DNA of 64,000 nt from Euryodendron excelsum (Eukaryota; Streptophyta; Magnoliopsida; Ericales; Pentaphylacaceae). The stretch lies in NCBI GenBank assembly GCA_033060915.1, contig CM065387.1:25894501-25958500 (forward strand), written 5' to 3'. A model generated the notes under the pieces. The model was not told the origin of the DNA. It was given only the letters and a program-made list of their open reading frames with translations, and did no database searches. The first letter of the stretch is position 1, and the number at the start of each line of letters is the position of its first letter. Below are positions 45,936 through 57,700 of this stretch, piece after piece. Position numbers and translations under genes: made by a program.

Positions 45936-46245
45936 GTTTCTAAACTTTTTCCTTCGAAGAGTTCATCTCAAAATCAATTCCGAGGTCTTTTTGCCTTCCC
46001 ATTCCAAAGTTATTTCAAAATCAAAATCCAAAATTCGTTTTCAAAATCAATTCTCAAAAATTTTCAATCAAAATCCATCTCAAGCTTCTATTTCAAAAGA
46101 ATTTTAGTCCAATCAAGTTTCGAGATTTTCTAAAAAATTCTTCCTCCAAGAAATCTTCTTCAAAATCAATCCTCAAAATTTTCAAGGTTTCAAATTCTCA
46201 AAATTTCTTCCTTCCAAAGTTTTTATCAATTTCGAAGTTATCTAA
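45936..46245 (+). other. AT-rich junction DNA of element B, no gene
   Basis: Degenerate TTCAAAATC-rich sequence between the array and the truncated 3' LTR. No polypurine tract is found, as expected if the LTR start was deleted along with it. Confidence 0.6.
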
Positions 46246-49158
46246 AACTCATATACAAGCCTTCAAAACCTCTATTGAAGACTCAAGGTGCTACAACTTG
46301 GAAGCTCTCAAGGATTAAGCAAAGCAAAGCAAATAAAGCAAGAAAAAAATAAGAATACAAGGTAGGCTCTCTCTTTTTATGTTTACGTACTTCCCCCCTC
46401 TCTCTTCTTCCTCTAAACCCACTTGGGTTTTCTTCTATTTTAATCCCCTATCTTCTTCTCCCCTTTTCTTGTATGCTTGAAACAAGGGTTTCTCCGATTT
46501 ATATGTAAGAAGGATGGTTGAAAGTCACCATGTTAGAGGCTTTCTTCTAATTTAACCTTAGACCATGTGGATTCAGCCCCCTTGATTATGTGATGAAGCC
46601 AACCTTGTATGTTCACAACCCTACTTGCATTGTGCATATCATGTCCATACATCTCTTAAAAATTATTTTCAAAAGTTGTTTTCAAAATTTGCATCAAAAT
46701 CATCTTTCAAGCTTATTTTTAAAATCACACTCCTAGAGTAAGTCTAGCCATTCCATGGTTAGGGTTGCTTTAGGAAAGTGTTATATTCATTGTGACCATC
46801 AAGGTTCATATTTTTTGGTGTAAATCCTAACTTATTTTTCATCAAAACTATAATCTTGAGATAATTCTAGTTATTCCATGGTTAGAGTTTTTTCAGAAAA
46901 GTGTGATATTCAAAGTGGTCATTATGATCCATATTCCAAATCCATGTTGTTTTTAAAATTACATTCCTAGAATGGCCCTAATCTTGTCATGGTTAGGATC
47001 ATTTTAGGAAAGTGAGATATTCAAAAGGTTTTGAAAAGTCCATATTCAAACCCCTTTCAAAATTGCATCTCAAAATAATTTCTAAAAGCCCTCTCCAAAA
47101 ATCAACTTTCTAAAAACTTTTTCCAAAACTCCTTTAAAAAATCTATTTTCCAAAAACCTTTTTTCAAACTCCTTTCCAAAAGTTCTCTCTAAAAATTCAC
47201 TTTCTAAAAACTCTCTTCAAAAAGTCTACTTTCCAAAAACTCTTTTCTTGGAGTTTAAGTCAAGCCCTAGATTTCATGATTAGAAAACCCTAATTTTCTT
47301 TCCCAAAAACATGACTTCCTCTTTTGCGTTAAATCGTAGGTTTCCTAAATCCCTTTTTCTACACCGAAATCATAGGTCTCCAAATTCAAAATTTCCAAAA
47401 CTCTATCTTCCCAATTCCATGTCAAATTCAATCTTTTAAATTAGGAAACTAAATCAAATCTTTCAATTTAAAAGACTAGATCAAATCCTCTAATTTTAGA
47501 AACCATATCAAATCATCTAATTTTGGAAATAAAATCTAATCTTCTACTTTAGGAAATAGAAATCAAATCTTTCTTAATTCTAATATTTCCTAATTCCAAC
47601 CTTTCAAAATTTCTAAAATTTTATAATTTCAAAACTACCCTAAGTTCAAACTTTCTAAATTCAAAACTTTCCTAAAATGAAATTTTCCTAAAATGAAACT
47701 TTCTTAATTTGGCACTTTCCTAAAATGGAACTTTTCTATTTTGAAACATTCCTAATTCAAATATTTTCTAATCCATTCTTTCTTAAACCTTAAGTTTTCT
47801 AGACTCCTTCAAATCAAATAATCAAGTGTTTTGAAATCAAATTAAATCTCTTTTCAAATCTTCCTTAAATCCACCTTTCCTAATTTGAATCTTTCCTAAT
47901 TTGAATATTTCCTAAATCCAAGTTTCCAAAATTGAACTTTTTAAATTTAAATCAAATCCTTTCCAATTCAACTACATGTTCCAATCTTAGGTAATCTAAA
48001 CCTTAGGATACCGAAACCTTAGTTCAATCCTAATCCTAAAATTAGAAAGTTTCAACTCTTTTTTAAAAACTCCTTTCTAAACCATGAAGGTTTTCCAACT
48101 TCAAACTCCAAAATGTTTTCAAAACTCTACTTCTTCTTTCCAAATCAAGTCCAAGTTTTCTTTCAAAGTTCAAACCCTTTTTCAAGTCTTAGTTCAATTT
48201 TAAATCAAATCTCGATTTCAAATCTTCTGTTCCAAGTTCAAGTCAAAACTCCTTTTTAAATCAAACTCTTTTTCAAATTAAATTCTTTTTCAAATCTTTT
48301 CAAATCAAACTTTTTAAAAACCTAAAAGTGTCTATTTTCAATCAGACTCTTGTCCGAACTACGACTGACCTGATTCCCAACAAAAGGATACGTAGGCAAC
48401 CCTCATAGATGCGGTCATAACCTTTTTCAAGTTTCTAATTCCATAACCTTTTTCAAACTTCCAATTCCAAAACCTTTTTCAAACTTCCAATTCTATGATC
48501 TATTTCAAGTTTCTAATTCTAAAATCTATTTTCAAATCTCAATTCCAATTTCTAAAACTTTATTTCAAACCTCAAATCTTTCTTTCAAATCTATTTTCTA
48601 AATCAAATCAAATTCTTGCACTTGCATGTCATGCATCATGTTATACTTACTTTTAAAATTCTTTTCAAAAGTGGATAATTTTGGACATTTATTAATCAAA
48701 AATTCCGAATGAATGAACTTAGGGTGAATAGATATGTAGATACCGTAAGGGCGGGGTAGGGTGATGGCTTAGTGCGTCTTCCCTACACATAACCAACCTC
48801 CGAACCTAGAATTACTGTTTTCAAATACCAAAATGGAGTAATTTTCAAAAAGGGTTTAAAACTTTTCAAACGTTGCCAAACCAACCACTTTTCTTAAAAA
48901 CCCTCTCTTGAGGAAGTTTTCAAAACCTCTTTCAAAAACCCTATGTGTAATCTTCAGATTGTGCATAGTTTTAGGTGACCTAACTCACCTTAATTAAGTC
49001 TGGGGGTGACTCCAAACCTTTTCTAAAAACCCTTAATTCAAATCAATTTCTATTTCAAACCTAATCGCACTCGTCCTTCTAGGAGAATGAGTTCTAATAA
49101 GAGAGCACTGTGTTTTTCTCACTTGTCTTGTTCGGGTGTGAAAAATCGGGGCGCGACA
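46246..49158 (+). repeat. Element B 3' LTR, 5'-truncated (type 2)
   Basis: Joins the type-2 LTR at the position matching about 29427 (CATATACAAGCC) and runs to the terminal GGGGCGCGACA. The donor-like AAG|GTAGGC is kept (46361/46362). The U3 and TATA box are deleted. It is very similar to the 5' LTR at 27630-31517 across thousands of bases, which supports a single element. Confidence 0.87.
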
Positions 49159-49163
49159 TTGTG

Positions 49164-49195
49164 TTTTCTCGAGTGTGAAAAATCGAGGGACGATA
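49164..49195 (+). repeat. Solo LTR D, last 32 bp
   Basis: TTTTCTCGAGTGTGAAAAAT followed by CGAGGGACGATA matches the terminal stretch of Ogre-like LTRs, with GATA in place of GACA. The target copy AAAGT follows at 49196-49200. Confidence 0.82.
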
Positions 49196-49200
49196 AAAGT

Positions 49201-49770
49201 CATTCTTCGCAGGGGACTAGGTAGGTTCCCCCTCCATAAGGCTGCTATAAATTCAACTATGATAGTATCTTCATCTCCTCAAACCATAAAGCTGTGTTTG
49301 TTGTGTTGGTTAGAGACTCTCGTGGAGTAGTATGTAATATAAACCATAGGAGAATAGGTGTTTCTTCAGCCTTAGCAGCTGAAGCATGGGCCGTTCGGAT
49401 CGCCTTCTTCATGGCCTCTTCTATAGGCATTACAAACGCTATATTCAAAAGTGATTCATGTGATCTTATCAGATTTTTGAACAAGATTAATTCGATTTGT
49501 CTTTGGGAGGGAAAAATCAATTATCGAAGATATTCGAGACTGGTTGGGAGTCAACCAGGGTTGTTTCTCATGGTGTCATCAGTAAGCAAATGAGGGTGCA
49601 CATTGGATTGCATCTGCTGCTAGGAGAAGTGTTTTGGCCGCCTTTAGTTTTGCAGTCCCTCTTCCAGCGAACCTTCTTCATATTGTAGCTTTCGATTTAG
49701 CTCTTGGTTATACCCCTTAGGCTATTTTTTCTTTGTGTTTTTGCCATCTACCAAAAATAAATAAATAAAA
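49201..49770 (+). pseudogene. LINE RNase H domain and 3' tail
   Basis: Frame-shifting translation gives VRDSRGVVCNINHRR, SALAAEAWAVRIAFFMASS and AIFKSDSCDLIRFLN, the plant RVT_3-type RNase H (D, E and D-containing motifs). It is followed by AHWIASAARSVLAAF and an A-rich AATA-repeat tail (49753-49770). It is the continuation of the LINE at 7903-8424: without the insertions, the junction reads CCAAGAACAAAGTCATTC. The plus-strand 99-residue open run at 49294-49593 holds most of the domain; stops and a frameshift follow. Confidence 0.88.
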
Positions 49771-50645
49771 CTCTAATTGATGTTAGATTTATAATCAATT
49801 TAAGGATCCTAAGCTAATACTATCAATTTGGTCAACTCCAAGCCACAATTGCCAGATCATGGATTGAAATTGCCAAATATAGTCAATAGCATAGGTGATC
49901 TAAGAGATCCAGCAATCAATCAAAGAGAATTAGAAATCCAAGTAGATAAAACATAGAATTCATAGGATACCTTCAATGAATCCTTGAATTCTTCAAGTGT
50001 TCTTCACAATTGAACCCAATTTGAGAAGTTAGCTACTCATATCAATGAAAGAGATGGCAATTCAATTGAATTGAAAGCAAGTAATTGAAATCTAGTGAAA
50101 ATTGGAATCAAAATTGTATTGAAAACAACTCTCTAGTGCTCTTACAATGGAAATCTAGAAGAATTACAATGAACTAAGCTAATGCAATTGAAATTCTAAG
50201 GATTCTAAAGAAAAAATTTGTGCAAAGCTGAGAAAATAAAGCTAAGATCTCAAAATTCATGTACAAACTCATATTTATAGGCTATAAATAAAATAGGGAT
50301 TCTATAGACCATAGGTACAGTTAGGCCACTGTAGGTACGGTCTTCTTACGGATGATTTTACGCTCCAACACCTTTGCTGAAGTTTGCAAGTTTACCGCAG
50401 GCATAAGTACGCTTTCCACGACCGTGCCTACAGTTAGGTATTGTAGGCATGGTTACCAGACTATAGGTACAGTAAACAAGTAGACCATTTTGCCCCTTTA
50501 AGCTGAAACTCAGCCCTTTTTAAGCTTCAAACCAATAAATCAAGCATAAAACATCATTAGGGGCATTATTAGACTAAAATGAGCATATAAACAGCCTAAA
50601 TGGACTAACTAAACCCATTTAGGAGCTAAGGATTCCACTTTTGGA
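49771..50645. other. AT-rich intergenic DNA, nothing recognised
   Basis: No ORF with a domain. A GC-richer patch at 50300-50480 has repeated (C/T)(A/T)GTAGG(T/C)A(C/T)(G/A)GT motifs, and TATAAATA occurs at about 50282. It may be an old LTR, but neither end can be placed. Confidence 0.4.
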
Positions 50646-51020
50646 GTGTACTCACCATGCAAATAGAAAAATTCATACATAATTTATCACCAAAATTATG
50701 TGAATGGAGAAACGTCATTCACTTTAAAATAAACCTCCCATCATGATGGCTCTTAATTACAATAAGATCACAATATACAAACAGAAAACTCATACAAAAT
50801 TTTCAACCAGAATGATGTGTCTTAATGAGAGCCTTTCACTTTAAAATAAAACACCCACTGTTATAATTTTAATTTATAAAATTGTCACTACCACATTATT
50901 CAGGTGGGTGTTTCTGTATAATTTTCTATAAGAGTAGCATTTTCCATTACAATAATACTATTGCCACATCATTCTGCTAAAATTTTATGTACAAATTTTT
51001 TGCAAGAATAGCATTTTCTT
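50646..51020. repeat. Inverted-repeat cluster, MITE-like
   Basis: Two left-hand copies (about 50655-50702 and 50777-50822, ending AGAATGATGTG or AAATTATGTG) are inverted relative to two right-hand copies (about 50890-50955 and 50962-51018, beginning CACATTATTC or CACATCATTCTG). The best pair shares about 28 of 45 positions, including CATACAAAATTTTC against its complement. AT-rich, no ORF. It could be a small non-autonomous DNA transposon or nested copies of one. Ends and target duplication are not established. Confidence 0.4.
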
Positions 51021-51534
51021 TCTCTGTTTGTTTCACAGAAGAATATCAAAAGTATATATATTTTCTGAGAAATTAAGAAAGTTCGGGCATTTGTTTATTT
51101 GAAAATTACTAAATTCTATGAAAAATATTCCAAATTATAAAAAAAATGTTCAAAAATAACATCCGAGATTTTATCTTGGAAGTTGTTTTCCTTGGATGAG
51201 AGAATTAAAGGATTGGATCAAATTTTAAAAATGCAGATTTCAAATCTCTTAATCTCTCCATCTTTATATTTATACCTTGAGTTCTAATTTTCTATAATAT
51301 CTTTCTCTTTCTTGATTAAATATATTCAATACTTTTAATCCTTGGTTTGGTTGGTGTAATAAAGTTTTGCAAGATTATAAAGCACTTGAAAGAGAGATCA
51401 AGACTGGGAAAGCAATAGTTAAATCTTTGATAATCATGTTTTAAGGAAACTTGATTTAAGGAAGAAAATTAGAGGAAATAATTTTCTTCTGAGGTTGAAA
51501 ATTCGATTAGACTATATCCTATGATACACCCACA

Positions 51535-52250
51535 ATATTCTGCCCATATCTTTTGATCCAACCGTTGGATTGATCTAATTCTTATAGCATTAGAAACAAG
51601 ACTCAAATGTCTAATTACAATACTTTATAAAGTTTTCATGAAAAGGATGTTTTCTTGGACGAAACTGAGCTGGACAGTGACTTATTGGATTTGAAATTTG
51701 ATATATGGCAACCAAGAGACAGTCATGATTATTTGTCCGTACCTTTTGATCTAGAAGTCTAAATGATCTGGTACTTGATGTGCTAAAAAGCTGACTTAAT
51801 ATCTACCGTATCTCTTTCGGAAGAAATTTCAAATTTGAACATTATCTAAATGAAAAAGGAGCATAGATCTAATTTAGTGCTACAGAAATTCAAAGACGAC
51901 AGCTAAACAGATAGCCTGAGCATTTCACTCATATCTTTTGACTCTGAGCTTCAAATGCTTTGATTTTTAAGAATCTATAAAGATAACGTCCATATCTACA
52001 TTTTATATCTTATAGATATTTTCAAAATCGAACGGTTATTATATGAAAAAACTAATATAAGTTGACATAACTATGTAGAAATTTAAATATGTTAACTAGG
52101 CGATAGTTCGAGTAATTTGATCATAACATTTGCTCTTACCATTGGATTGACCTGATTCTTGAGATTCTAGAACGCTGACTTCCATGTCTACAACATTTCT
52201 CTTATATCCATTTTCAAATTTTAATTCTATCAAGGAGCAAATCGAGGTGG
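51535..52250 (+). repeat. Four 192-bp direct repeats in U3 of LTR H
   Basis: Units start at boxes like CCATATCTTTTGATCCAACC near 51545, 51738, 51930 and 52121, spacing 191-193 bp. Each continues with a TTTTCAAAT/ATGAAAAAG end. Copies are about 60% alike by eye. Confidence 0.6.
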
Positions 52251-52381
52251 AAGTGAAGGCATCTGATCTAAAATTCAAAAACCTGTCTGGCAGTAAGTAG
52301 CTCAACCCAAAGAAATGTCTTCAATGCTCTCCAATGACTATAAACAGATCTGAAGCTACAAATCTAACATCATTCTTCATC

Positions 52382-52389
52382 TATAAATA
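52382..52389 (+). promoter_or_regulatory. TATA box of LTR H
   Basis: TATAAATA in TTCATCTATAAATAGAGATA, about 130 bp after the last U3 repeat. Confidence 0.5.
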
Positions 52390-52923
52390 GAGATATAATT
52401 GAGAAACAAAACACGAGAATAAGAACAACAAGAGTTTATACATCGAAGTGTTATTCATCTTACAAAGTCTTTAAAAGCTTCATTGTATAAAAACTAGTTG
52501 GAGTGAGAGATCACTTGGTTGAGTATGGCTAACACCTGTATAAAAACTAGTTGGATGGGTGTGAATAGCATCTATGAAAAAAAATAGTTATAAAAGAGGA
52601 CTGGCGCCTAGGTTAAAAGGCTAGTGGTTGTATCTACGGTTTGGATGTAGTGGAGAAAAATTCTCAAGGAAAGAGACTTGGGGAGTGGATGTAGACTATG
52701 GAGTTGAAGTCGAACCACGATAAATCTTAGTGTCGTGTTCTCTTCTCTCTATCTCATGTACTTTATAGTTTGAATTGCTTGCATTTATTTACAATATATT
52801 ATTGGTTGATTAATATTTGTTTCTTCATTAAATATTTTGTTGGAAATTTTAAAATCTAAAATTTTTGTTGAATTATTATTTAAAGCCAGTTCATCCCCTC
52901 TTAGGTTGCCACCTAGACTAACA

Positions 52924-53190
52924 CCCCTAACCCAAATGGTAGATGAGACAAAGCCTTTTCTACTACATCATCCAATAGGTCTTTGTAACAGTACTTATAT
53001 GAATCCATATTCTTTATCCTGCTTATATGCCCACAACAATGGACATTTAAATCAAACTATAGTTAAGAGGATATTTCACGCTACAAATCTGCATAACTTT
53101 ATTGACACTTGCTAATGAGTTATGTAATATAAACAACAACACACATAAATGATACAAGAGCCTTTGAAGCTTTCTTTTCCTTATGAGTAA
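52924..53190. other. Spacer between LTR H and the second LINE
   Basis: AT-rich, no domain or repeat recognised. It may include degraded element H sequence. Confidence 0.35.
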
Positions 53191-53348
53191 ATGGACGATT
53201 AAAAAAAAAGAAGTGAAAAGTGAAAGCCGAGAAGATTTTGGATTCTTCTCTCGATATTCTTGCTCTCGATAATCAAGTTCTTCCTGAAGAAACTTCTAAA
53301 TGTATTTAATCCAACGAAAAAGATCACTTAGTTCGAAGCACAAAGAAA

Positions 53349-54640
53349 GTGAAAAGTGGGGAAAATGAGAGGGCCACGGGTGTGGAGGTGGATACTGGTA
53401 CTTTACAACCCCCTTTGGAACCACAGCAGCAGCCTGAACTGATAATGGACAAGGGTGAGGGGGGCCCGCCATGCAAATCTTTCATAGAGGCGTTGCTAGC
53501 AGCTAAGAACACGGCTTTGTATTTTGAAGAAGGCATCAATAATTTGTTCTCAAATGAGGCAGATGCTAAGGAGACTGTGATTGTAAATTCTACTTCTATC
53601 TAGGAGAATGCTTATTCTACCACAGAAACTCTTGGAGAAGATTAGAAAACCATAGAAAAACTCACTGATAGTGAAGCTCCTGGGGAAAAGTGTGGGTAAT
53701 AAAACACTATGCATAAGAGTACGGAACATATGGGGCATCCAAAGGAATTTCTCAACGATTGATCTCGGGAAGGATTTCTTTCTGTTCAGGTTTAATTTTG
53801 TGAAAGAGTTTCAAAAATTCTATACCCAAGGACCCTGAATTATTATGGATCATTACTTAATTGTTAGGAGATGGGAACTTGATTTTAAGGTGTCAAAAGC
53901 AGTGGAAACCACGACTGTAGTTTAGGTTTGGTTTCCAGGGCTTCTAATTAAATATTATCAAGATAAGGTTCTTTATGATATAGCCAAAAGGATCGGTTAG
54001 CCCTTGAAAGTTGACATCACTACATCCATGGCGACTAAGGATAAGTCTACTAGGGTATGTATAGTGGTGGATCTTAATCAACCTCTTTGTCCTAACTTTG
54101 AACTGGGAGGGAAAGAGTATGTTGTTGAGTATGAATCAATTCACTCATTTTGCTTCGATTATGGAAGGGTTAGCCACTGAAAGGAGACTTGCACTTTCAG
54201 GTCCTACATCCCACAATCGAATAAGACCCAGCTAGTTGTTTCTGGCGAACAGAGGGAGAGCCTCTCAGATGGGATGCATAACGGTAATTATGGCCCATGG
54301 ATGATGGTCTAAAAAAGAAGTAGAGGATAAGGCCCTCGTAGAAGAGGTCAACCCAACCAGTTGAAGCCCAGTCAAGACAATAGATTTGTTAGCCTCAATC
54401 ATCACCAAGACTCTGGCCTGGAAAAAGGAAAGAGAGCTTTAAAAACAAGACCATGATCATAATCCAAAAGAATCCCCAGGTGGTCCCAACTCATCTGGAA
54501 AGCAATATCCACCCCAAAATAAACCAGAGAATCAAAGAAAGAAGATAAAATTGGACATAATTTGAGATGCCTGTGATTTGGGTAAAGAGTCCTGTGATAT
54601 GTAACTCAATATATCACCAATGGAGAATTCCCAAGGAGTA
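53349..54640 (+). pseudogene. LINE ORF1 (nucleic-acid-binding, zinc knuckle), broken
   Basis: The first ATG with an open run is at 53349, giving 84 residues including GPPCKSFIEALLAAKN. Beyond a stop at 53601, conserved pieces appear in shifting frames. Near 54080-54190 the run CPNFELGGKEYVVEYESIHSF leads to CFDYGRVSH and KETC, matching the CCHC_4 zinc knuckle of plant LINE ORF1 (usual form C-x2-C-G-x-x-G-H-x4-C) with one cysteine lost and a stop inside. The rest is basic and Pro/Gln-rich. The family's ORF1 binds the element RNA. Confidence 0.75.
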
Positions 54641-55190
54641 GTCAAGCCAGGTAATCATCCATGAAATGTTCAACCACCAAAATATAATCACACTCCAATG
54701 CCACCAACCAGTCAAAGTTCGGATCTGGTTATGAACCCCTCCCCATCCTTAACTTCAACCACTAAACTTGGTCCACGTTCTGACACCACCCCCCCCCCCC
54801 CCCCCCAACCTCCAAGAGCCCTCTTCCTCTCATCCTACCCCTTCCTGATCCCAAACCCTACCCCCTCCCTCCATGGTCAATATCTCTTCTCTTTTAGTCA
54901 AGCCACTCGACCCCCCAGATGGAAGACATTTAGATTCAGTCTCACCATCTGAGGTTACACCAAGTGAGCCTTCTCATGCAACCAGAAGTAAAGGAAGTCC
55001 ACTTAGTCATGGTGAATCGAGCCATTCAGTAAGTGAGACTGATGGCAGAAACCTAGAGAAGGAGCAAAGTAGAAGTTTCCATGTTATCCATTCAAATTAC
55101 TTCAACAACGGCCCACCTTATGGAGCACAAAAGGGTCCGTGAGATCCTAGAATGGGAGGTAAATGTTCCAATGCCTGTCTTCCCAAACTT
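54641..55190 (+). other. LINE inter-ORF / ORF1 tail
   Basis: Pro- and Ser-rich short open runs (54698-54952, 54873-55142) of low complexity, including an 18-bp C homopolymer at about 54787-54806. No domain seen. Confidence 0.5.
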
Positions 55191-55194
55191 TTCA

Positions 55195-57700
55195 TTAATG
55201 TGGTTACTCATTTGGAACTGCCACGGTGTCGGCAATAACCAATTTAGAAGACATATGAGAGAGTTTGTAAGGGTGCAATCCCCTTAGATTTTGGAGGTTA
55301 TGGACACTCGCGTGGCTTTTTGATAATCATGCTAACTTCTTCAATCTTGGGCTCAATGCTTCAACCCACATTGACCTAATGAGTAGATCTAGTGGTATTT
55401 GGATGTTTTGGGACCCTAATCAAGTGCATATAAGAGTTCACGGAGGCGATGGTCATTAGTCCATACACGTTATAATCACCAAAAATGGCTATGTTGATTG
55501 GTTCTTCTCAATTGTGTATGGTAGCCCGAATCCTAGAAACAAAGAAAGCCTATGGAACAATCTTCATGCTTTTTTCTGAAAATAACTCTCACCCGTGGAT
55601 GTTGGCTAAGGATTTTAACAATTTTGTGAATAGCTCTGAAAGACAAGGTTCTAGTTCAAACCAAAATAACAACAGCACTAGGAGTAGCAGATTCAAGGAC
55701 AACATGGACAAGTGTAGGCTTATGGACCTAAAGTGCATTGGCCCTACTCCCACCTGGACTAATGGTAGAAGAGGGCTAGCTAGAACCATGGAATGATTGG
55801 ATCGTGCTATGGCAAACGAAGATTGGCGTACTCAATTCCCCAAAGCTTTTGTCAAGAACCTCTCAAGGACTTACTCTAATCACTCTCCTTTTCTTATCAT
55901 GCTCTCAGGTATGTCCCAACCCTTTCCTAGTCTCAAACCCTTTAGATTTGAAGCGGCCTGGCTGCACCCCGATTTTCCTGATGTGGTTAAAAACTCTTGG
56001 AGTAGTGTTGACACTAATGTTTCTCAAAATATTTAGAATTTAACTTTGAATGTTAAGAACTGGAATAGTTACTACTTTGGGAACATTTTCAAAAGGGAAA
56101 AAAAGGTTTTTAGCTAGACTCGAAGGTATCCAGAAAGTTCAGATGGCGAATTTTTCCTCCAATTTAGATAATCTGGAGAAGGATCTTCTTTCCCAATATA
56201 ACCTTGTGCTCCGCCAAGAAGAGATTCTTTGGTTCCAAAAATCTAGATCGAATTAGATCTCCTTGGGGCACAAAAATACCAAATTTTTTCATACTACTAC
56301 CATTATAAGAAGAAAAATAAATCATATTGATCTGATCAAAGATTTGGATGGTACTTAGGTATATAAGCCACATGCTATCAAAGATCATATTTTATGTTAT
56401 TTTAATAATCTTTACTTAGGAACTAATAGTTCTGGATCCCCTATCCCTTTAGATAGGCTTGGCTCCTCCCCTAATTAGCATATTTTTCTTACCAGTCCTA
56501 TTTATGTTAAAGAGATGAAGGAAGCTGTTTTTAGTATTAAGGGTTTTAAAGCCCCTAGCCCTGATGGTTTTCAGTCTATATTTTAAAAAAAAAAAAAATC
56601 TGGGATTTGGTTAACCTCTTTCCCAATTTATAAATAATTGCTTTTCCACCTGCTCCATGCCTCAGGATATTAATAAGACTCTCATTACCTTAATTCCCAA
56701 TGTGGATAATCCTGAGAACATCACCTAGTTCAGGCCTACTAGCTTGTGTAATGTTAGTTATAAGACCTTAACCAAACTCTTGGTGAACAGGTTAAGACCT
56801 ATGTTGGATGGTATCATATCTCCCTTTCAGAGTAGCTTCATTATTGGGCGATCTATTTTGGATAATATCATTATTACCCAGGAAGTTATTCATTCTTTAA
56901 GGTACTGCAAGAGTAGAGATGGTGGCACATTTGTTAAAATTAACCTTGAGGAGGCTTATAACAGCATCACTTGGTCCTTCCTAGAACAAACTCTTAAGGA
57001 TTTTAATTTCCCTATTGTTGTTATTAGGTTAATTATGAGTTGTGTTATAGGTGTTGAATTTTCCATTCTTTGGAATGGTGAGAAGCTCCAACCTTTCTCC
57101 CTAAGTAGGGGCCTAAGGCAAGGAGACCCTTTATCCCTGTACCTTTTTGTTCATTACATGGAAAGTCTTTCATTTATGATATCTGAAAAAATGAACAACA
57201 AAGAGTGGGTTGGGCTAAAAGCCTCCAGGAATGGTATGACCTTTTCTCACCTCTTTTATGCTGATGATCTCATCCTTTTTGCCAAAGCCAATGACCTTTG
57301 CTGTGAGACCATGGTAAATGTGTTAACCAATTTCTGCAACATGTCTAGTCTCAGGATCAATACCCAAAAATCTAAAATCTTTGTTTCCCCTAATGTTCCT
57401 AGGAACAGGGCCCAATTATTAGCCAAAAGTGCAATATCCCTCTCACCAGTGACTTAGGTAGGTACTTGGAAGTCCCCTTTTTATATTCTAGATTGACTAA
57501 AACTATCTCTAATAGGGTGGTGGAAAAAATCCAAGGTAGGCTTATTGGTTGGAAAACCAAATGTCTATCCCTTGCTAGTAGGGTAACTCTCATTTAATCT
57601 ATTACTTTTGCCATCCCCAACTGCATGATGCAAACCAATGCCATTCACGTGCTTGTCTATGATAAGATTGATCAACTAAATACAGATTTCGTTTGGGGTT
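55195..57700 (+). pseudogene. LINE ORF2 (endonuclease and reverse transcriptase), broken
   Basis: Starts with IWNCHGVGNN (55211), the first motif of the exonuclease-endonuclease-phosphatase domain. The later endonuclease part reads FNNFVNSSER...PTPTWTNGRRG (to about 55790), corresponding to the D-F-N and T-W-x-N motifs of the family. RT motifs follow: FSIKGFKAPSPDGF (about 56530), RPTSLCN-like start, FQSSFIIGRSILDNI, KINLEEAYN, GLRQGDPLSLYLF and FYADDLILFAK, the last three within 56744-57457. The YADD catalytic pair is intact, but KID has become KIN. A frameshift or stop occurs every 100-250 bp outside the RT block, so it is dead. Confidence 0.9.

Larger units (their letters stand above)
27630..49158 (+). 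mobile_element. Ogre/Tat-like element B (non-autonomous, nested)
   Basis: Inserted in LTR D with exact 5-bp duplications TTGTG at 27625-27629 and 49159-49163. It has a type-2 5' LTR (27630-31517 and 39682-40339, split by element C), a tRNA-Arg primer site, a 4.8-kb leader, a tandem array, and a 3' LTR that has lost its first third. No gag, protease, reverse transcriptase or integrase remains: leader sequence passes directly into the array. Mobilisation, if it ever occurred in this form, would have needed proteins from an autonomous relative. Confidence 0.88.
51500..52923 (+). mobile_element. Probable copia-type LTR H (solo or truncated)
   Basis: A U3 with four ~192-bp repeats, a TATAAATA box at 52382-52389, a GAAGTCGAACCACGATAAATC block near 52706, and a terminal GTTCATCCCCTCTTAGGTTG...GACTAACA at 52923. 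The last two are familiar phrases of plant copia LTR ends. No primer site follows convincingly and no coding region is attached. The left end is not defined. Confidence 0.5.
53200..57700 (+). mobile_element. Second L1-type LINE, 5' part
   Basis: Contains ORF1, endonuclease and reverse transcriptase remnants in the usual order. It is cut at 57700 in the middle of the ORF2 segment reading DFVWG by an Ogre-like LTR. The zinc-finger and RNase H parts that should follow are not in the window. The separate LINE fragments at 7903 and 49201 are those domains, but from a different insertion. Confidence 0.88.

Noticed and set aside
54698..54952. Proline-rich protein
   Set aside because: Generated by a C homopolymer and Pro-coding low complexity between LINE ORF1 and ORF2. 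No domain and no conserved start.
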